A stretch of DNA of 34,333 nt from NCBI GenBank assembly GCA_002309015.1, contig DBWM01000053.1, forward strand, positions 1-34,333. The letters run 5' to 3'. This DNA comes from Myxococcales bacterium UBA1238 (lineage in GTDB: Bacteria > Myxococcota_A > Bradymonadia > UBA7976 > UBA1532). The notes beneath the pieces are model-generated. The model saw only the letters and a program-made list of their open reading frames with translations, did no database searches and was not told where the DNA came from. Made by a program: the position numbers and the translations under genes. Below are positions 30,902-34,333 of this stretch, in pieces (the stretch's first letter is position 1; every line of letters begins with the position of its first letter).

Positions 30902-32302
30902 TCAGCGGAAGGACCAGATGAGGGCCACGGTCACGATCGTGATGGTGATCGCTGCGATGATGAGCAGGATCCAATCCGTCTTCTGAAGTCCAAACAACCG
31001 CCTCTGGTTGCTCGGCACCTGGCTGACCGCAGGATAAGGATGGGTGATGGGCTGCTGCATCGTTCGGTAAACCGCCTGGCGCTGCATCGTGGGCATGGTG
31101 GTCGCATACCCCCTCTGCATCGGCGGCTGAGTCTGATTGAGGATCGCCCTCTGCTGACCCGTTGAGATCGCATTGCGCAACTCTATCACAGGCTCCTCCG
31201 GACCGGGATCGAACACATGTTGCAGCAGGCTCTCCGCTTCCTCCGCCGTTTGAATGCGCTTCTCGGGATCCTTCTCGAGCAGACCCGCTATCAGCGCCGC
31301 AAGCCTTGGGGGAATCCCCGGAATCGGTGGCGGCGGGCAATGCATATGGACCCACCCTAACCTCGGGCCGTACGAGATGCCTTTAATCTTCGGTGGGATC
31401 ATCTCCTCTTCACCGCTGAACGTAGGCTCGCCTCGCAGCATCTCATGCAGCATCAGACCCACAGCATAAAGATCGGTCCGCGCGCTCACGGTGGCCAGAC
31501 TGACGAACTGCTCCGGCGCCATATAGCGAGGGGTGCCCACCGCCATGCCCACCGCCGTCAGACGATGGTCCGTCTCTTCCTCGAGATCGAAGGCAAAACC
31601 AAAATCCAGCACCTTGGGAATGATCCCACTTGGAGTCTTGGCTAAAAAGATGTTTTCGGGCTTGATGTCGCGATGGATGATCCCATGCCCGTGAGCGATC
31701 CTCAATGCTTCCAGTATGCCCAGGGTATAGCTGACGGCGGTGCGGGTATCGATGGGCCCCTCTCCGAGCTTGTCGGCCAATGTTTCACCGTAGAGCAGCT
31801 CCTGGACCAGGTATGGGCGGTTATCGGGCAATACGCCCGCATCGAACTGTTCCACGATGTAGGGGCTTTTCATCATCGCTGCGATGCGGACTTCGCGTTC
31901 AAATCGCTTGCGCCACTGACCCTGCGCGCTGTGGGGTTTGAGGACCTTTAAGGCGCACATGCGCTTAGTCCCGAGCTCCTCCGCTTCGTAGACCATGGCC
32001 ATGCCACCCTCGCCCACGATGCGCATGATCGTGTAGCGACCGGCTACCAACTGCCCCACGCGGCCGTCAAAGGGCATCTCGGCGATGATCGTGCAGTCGT
32101 CCTCGCTCTCCTCCTCGGCGTCTTCCTCATCCAGGATCTCTGCGGTCTCTTCGGGCATCTCGTCCGCCGAAACATCCACACCGCGATTGAAAGGCGGTGC
32201 TTCTTTGTTGCGATCTTCCAATGCGGCTAAATAGAGTTCGGGCTGACTTGCGATGATCGTCTCGTCGCCTTCGTTTTCGAGTTCTTCGGGGTGATCGGTC
32301 AT
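30902..32302 (-). CDS. Eukaryotic-type Ser/Thr protein kinase with C-terminal transmembrane anchor
   Basis: 466 aa. An acidic, disordered N-terminal region (about 1-85, EEDAEEESEDD) precedes the kinase domain: GEGGMAMVYEAEE (Gly-rich loop), CALKVLKPH (ATP-binding Lys near 118), HRDIKPENIF near 209 (catalytic loop), LDFGFA (DFG), and GTPRYMAPEQF. After the kinase, a Gln/Pro-rich juxtamembrane linker leads to one membrane helix (WILLIIAAITITIVTVALIW) with two residues outside, so the kinase faces the cytosol and there is almost no external sensor. Such kinases are numerous in Myxococcota. GGAGG stands about 6-7 nt before the ATG. Convergent with the MepA-like gene; a GCGATC hairpin at 30837-30854 in the gap lacks a T-run. 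Confidence 0.93.
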   Translation of the reverse strand: MTDHPEELENEGDETIIASQPELYLAALEDRNKEAPPFNRGVDVSADEMPEETAEILDEEDAEEESEDDCTIIAEMPFDGRVGQLVAGRYTIMRIVGEGGMAMVYEAEELGTKRMCALKVLKPHSAQGQWRKRFEREVRIAAMMKSPYIVEQFDAGVLPDNRPYLVQELLYGETLADKLGEGPIDTRTAVSYTLGILEALRIAHGHGIIHRDIKPENIFLAKTPSGIIPKVLDFGFAFDLEEETDHRLTAVGMAVGTPRYMAPEQFVSLATVSARTDLYAVGLMLHEMLRGEPTFSGEEEMIPPKIKGISYGPRLGWVHMHCPPPPIPGIPPRLAALIAGLLEKDPEKRIQTAEEAESLLQHVFDPGPEEPVIELRNAISTGQQRAILNQTQPPMQRGYATTMPTMQRQAVYRTMQQPITHPYPAVSQVPSNQRRLFGLQKTDWILLIIAAITITIVTVALIWSFR

Positions 32303-32514
32303 GGGGCGCCTCCGTGCCTGGAAAAGAGGGCATACGCTTGAATGGCCGCAGGTTCAATTTTTTGATGCCTTTATGCTGCGTTTTTGACTTGCTTTGGAAC
32401 AGAGAATTGCGTCAATTGGCGCGCTCAATGCCGCCGTTGCTCGATTCTGCGGCCTGGTGTTTTTTGCCTCAAATCCGGGGGAAAGACCTCTGATTTTTGC
32501 TGTGACTGCATGCC

Positions 32515-34173
32515 ATGAATACCGATTTTCAACCCAAACGCCATCCGCTGGCCGATCTTTTGCTCTGCCTGATTTGCGGTTTTGCCACCTTCGGCGCCTT
32601 CCCCACAGCGCTCGCGCCCGATTACAGCTTCTGGCCGCTCCTCTGGATCTCCCACGTACCGATTCTTTGGGTCCTGCGCGATAAATCGCCCAAACAGGCC
32701 TTCTTTTGGGGCCTCTTCACCGGAACGGTGATCAACGTCGGCGGCTATTACTGGATCGGGACCCTGCTGATCAACTTCGGGCATCTCCATTGGATCTTTT
32801 CTTACGGGATAATGGTCCTGCACGGCCTCTATCTGGGCCTCATCTGGGGTCTTTGGGCCTGGATCATGAACCGCGTGACCAACCTGACCCGGGTGGGGGT
32901 CGAATGGAGCGCCCCTCTTGCGATGGTGGCGATCGAAATTGCCTTACCGCGCGTGTTTCCGGCCTACATGGGCAACAGCCAGTTCCCGTTTTTGCCCGTT
33001 ATGCAGATTTGCGACGTGCTGGGGATTACGGCGGTCACCTTTCTGCTCTACCGCGTCAACGCGACGATCTATTTGCTGCTCCGCGCGATCGTGGATCAGC
33101 GACCGAAGCCCTGGAAGATTTGCATCGTGACCTTAGGGATGCTCGCGGCCTGCCTGATTTACGGCGTCGTGCGCATCGGGCAGTTCGACGAGCGCATGAA
33201 CGAGGCGCCTAAGCTCAAGGTGGGGGTGGTGGAGGCCGATATCGGCATCTTTGAGGCCGAGCCCCCCGAGCGCAGGCAAAACCATCTGGTGATTCATCAA
33301 AAGTTGTCGGCCGAACTGGAACGCCAGGGCGCTGAGCTGCTGGTGTGGGCCGAGAGCGCTTATCGCCGCCGCATGTTACCGCGCGACCAGAAGCAATTTT
33401 TGGTGTCGAAGGTCCCGTTAAATGAAAATGCGGCTGAAGATGTGAAGAAAGGCGTTTCGCCAGCCGATCGGGCGGCGCCCCAGCGCGGGTTCAAGACGCC
33501 GGTGTTATTTGTGGCCACGAGCATAGAGCCGAGAAAAGAGCCGCGATTTGAAGGGGACAACTTCAGAGAGTTCAACACGTCGTTTTTACTCGATTCCGAG
33601 GGGCGACTTGTGGGGCGCTACGATAAAAACTACCTTCTGGTCTTCGGAGAATACATGCCCTTCGGCGAATATATCCCCTGGATCTATAAACTGATCCCCG
33701 CTTTGGGCCGGGTGGATCACGGGGAGAAGGTCGAAGTGATGAAAGCCGATCTCTGGGGCAAGGGGGAGGTCCGACTGGGCGTCAACGTCTGCTACGAAGG
33801 GATTATGGCGGGCTTCATGCGCCAGTTTGCCGAGCAGCGACCTCATTTGCTGATTAACCAAACCAACGATGACTGGTTTGGACGCACTGCGGAGCGCTAC
33901 TTACATCTCGCGCTGGCCATTCCACGCGCCATCGAGCTCCGATTGGGCCTCGTGCGATCGACTTTAACCGGGGTGAGCGCCATCGTAGACGCCAACGGCC
34001 GCCTTTTGCAGATGACGAAGCCCACCGATCCCGAGACGATGATGTGGGACGCACCTTTGCTCCAGTCCCAGACCGTCTACAGCCAGATCGGCGACGTGTT
34101 TCCCTGGACCTGCTTCGGCATTTGCCTCTGGCTGCTCATTTACGGCCGCATCCGAAGAAAGATGGGCCGGTGA
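32515..34173 (+). CDS. lnt: Apolipoprotein N-acyltransferase
   Basis: 552 aa. Transfers an acyl chain from phospholipid to the N-terminal Cys of lipoproteins, the last step of maturation, in the inner membrane. The N-terminal half has about seven membrane helices (GTVINVGGYYWI, LYLGLIWGLWAW); the second half is a periplasmic nitrilase domain with the triad Glu280 (LLVWAESAY), Lys371 (YDKNYLLVFGEYMPFGEY) and Cys426 (LGVNVCYEGI), and NQTNDDWFG. A last helix (WTCFGICLWLLIYG) completes the fold. It contains an insert of about 50 residues between Glu280 and Lys371. It fits the many lipoproteins in this window. A terminator follows at 34241. Confidence 0.95.
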   Translation: MNTDFQPKRHPLADLLLCLICGFATFGAFPTALAPDYSFWPLLWISHVPILWVLRDKSPKQAFFWGLFTGTVINVGGYYWIGTLLINFGHLHWIFSYGIMVLHGLYLGLIWGLWAWIMNRVTNLTRVGVEWSAPLAMVAIEIALPRVFPAYMGNSQFPFLPVMQICDVLGITAVTFLLYRVNATIYLLLRAIVDQRPKPWKICIVTLGMLAACLIYGVVRIGQFDERMNEAPKLKVGVVEADIGIFEAEPPERRQNHLVIHQKLSAELERQGAELLVWAESAYRRRMLPRDQKQFLVSKVPLNENAAEDVKKGVSPADRAAPQRGFKTPVLFVATSIEPRKEPRFEGDNFREFNTSFLLDSEGRLVGRYDKNYLLVFGEYMPFGEYIPWIYKLIPALGRVDHGEKVEVMKADLWGKGEVRLGVNVCYEGIMAGFMRQFAEQRPHLLINQTNDDWFGRTAERYLHLALAIPRAIELRLGLVRSTLTGVSAIVDANGRLLQMTKPTDPETMMWDAPLLQSQTVYSQIGDVFPWTCFGICLWLLIYGRIRRKMGR

Positions 34174-34240
34174 TCGGGCTGTTTTTGAAGCTGCAGGAGA
34201 GGCGATAAAACTTCGGGCAGAAAACCGGTTGAGCGCAGGA

Positions 34241-34272
34241 GCGGCCTTTGAGCGATCAGGGCCGCTTTTTTT
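34241..34272 (+). terminator. Rho-independent terminator of lnt
   Basis: GCGGCC (34241-34246) pairs with GGCCGC (34260-34265) around 13 nt, followed directly by seven T (34266-34272), 68 nt after the lnt stop. Confidence 0.88.
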
Positions 34273-34306
34273 GTATCCGGGTGAGCTTAAAGAAACTTTG
34301 GGATCG

Positions 34307-34325
34307 CTTCGGGCGGCACCCGAAG
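34307..34325. repeat. Array A-type hairpin at the right window edge
   Basis: CTTCGGGCGGCACCCGAAG differs by one base from the perfect array A copy at 7485-7503. It stands 35 nt after the lnt terminator, 8 nt from the window end, and could be the first unit of another array outside the window. Confidence 0.8.
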
Positions 34326-34333
34326 TTGTGGAT

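Overview
The window reads as chromosomal DNA of a Gram-negative bacterium. My best guess is a member of the Myxococcota/Bradymonadota (former Deltaproteobacteria). The grounds are an MopE-like Cys-rich parallel beta-helix lipoprotein of myxobacterial style, a eukaryotic-type Ser/Thr kinase with a C-terminal membrane anchor, many predicted lipoproteins together with Lnt, and a mixture of ATG and TTG starts with clear GGAGG ribosome binding sites. The lineage is an inference. No rRNA, tRNA, IS element or CRISPR array was recognised.

Layout. Positions 1-1421: 5' part of a secreted Cys-rich lipoprotein gene (minus strand, runs off the window). 1524-5089: tight operon of dnaJ, a divergent TldD/PmbA-like gene and two small unknown genes. 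5279-7283: YgjP-like metallopeptidase and a TviB/WbpO-type nucleotide-sugar dehydrogenase. 7444-12489: accessory region with two DUF6261-like helical genes, each behind a six-hairpin array of 41-42 bp period, plus an AAA-like/PD-(D/E)XK gene and an unknown membrane protein. 12492-17708: tandem paralogous giant Cys-rich lipoproteins. 17767-17846: a relic of the second array's leader. 17900-19426: MBL-fold hydrolase and TenA. 19719-24357: three tandem serpin-like lipoproteins. 24834-25577: a third small helical gene flanked by 22-bp-period repeats. 25759-27940: orphan HsdS-like half subunit and a SpoIID-domain protein. 28433-34173: HemW-like radical SAM protein, MepA-LysM endopeptidase, Ser/Thr kinase and Lnt.

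The strongest candidate for something undescribed is the set of hairpin arrays. The two arrays at 7444-7670 and 11489-11710 have unrelated repeat sequences but the same architecture: six short hairpins each, 41 or 42 bp apart, ending 38-62 bp before the start codon of a DUF6261-like gene. The second lies in the divergent promoter region of an AAA/PD-(D/E)XK gene. Both conserved flanks of the second array recur at 17767-17846 around a single hairpin with no gene behind it. Another copy of the first array's hairpin sits at the right window edge (34307-34325). A second regularity is a 23-bp palindrome, GATCCAT-N9-ATGGATC, found exactly three times in intergenic or leader DNA (21408, 24534, 28101).

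Functionally, much of the window concerns the cell envelope: lipoproteins and their N-acylation (Lnt), peptidoglycan enzymes (SpoIID, MepA), surface sugar synthesis, and surface protease inhibitors, of which only the middle serpin keeps a canonical inhibitory hinge.
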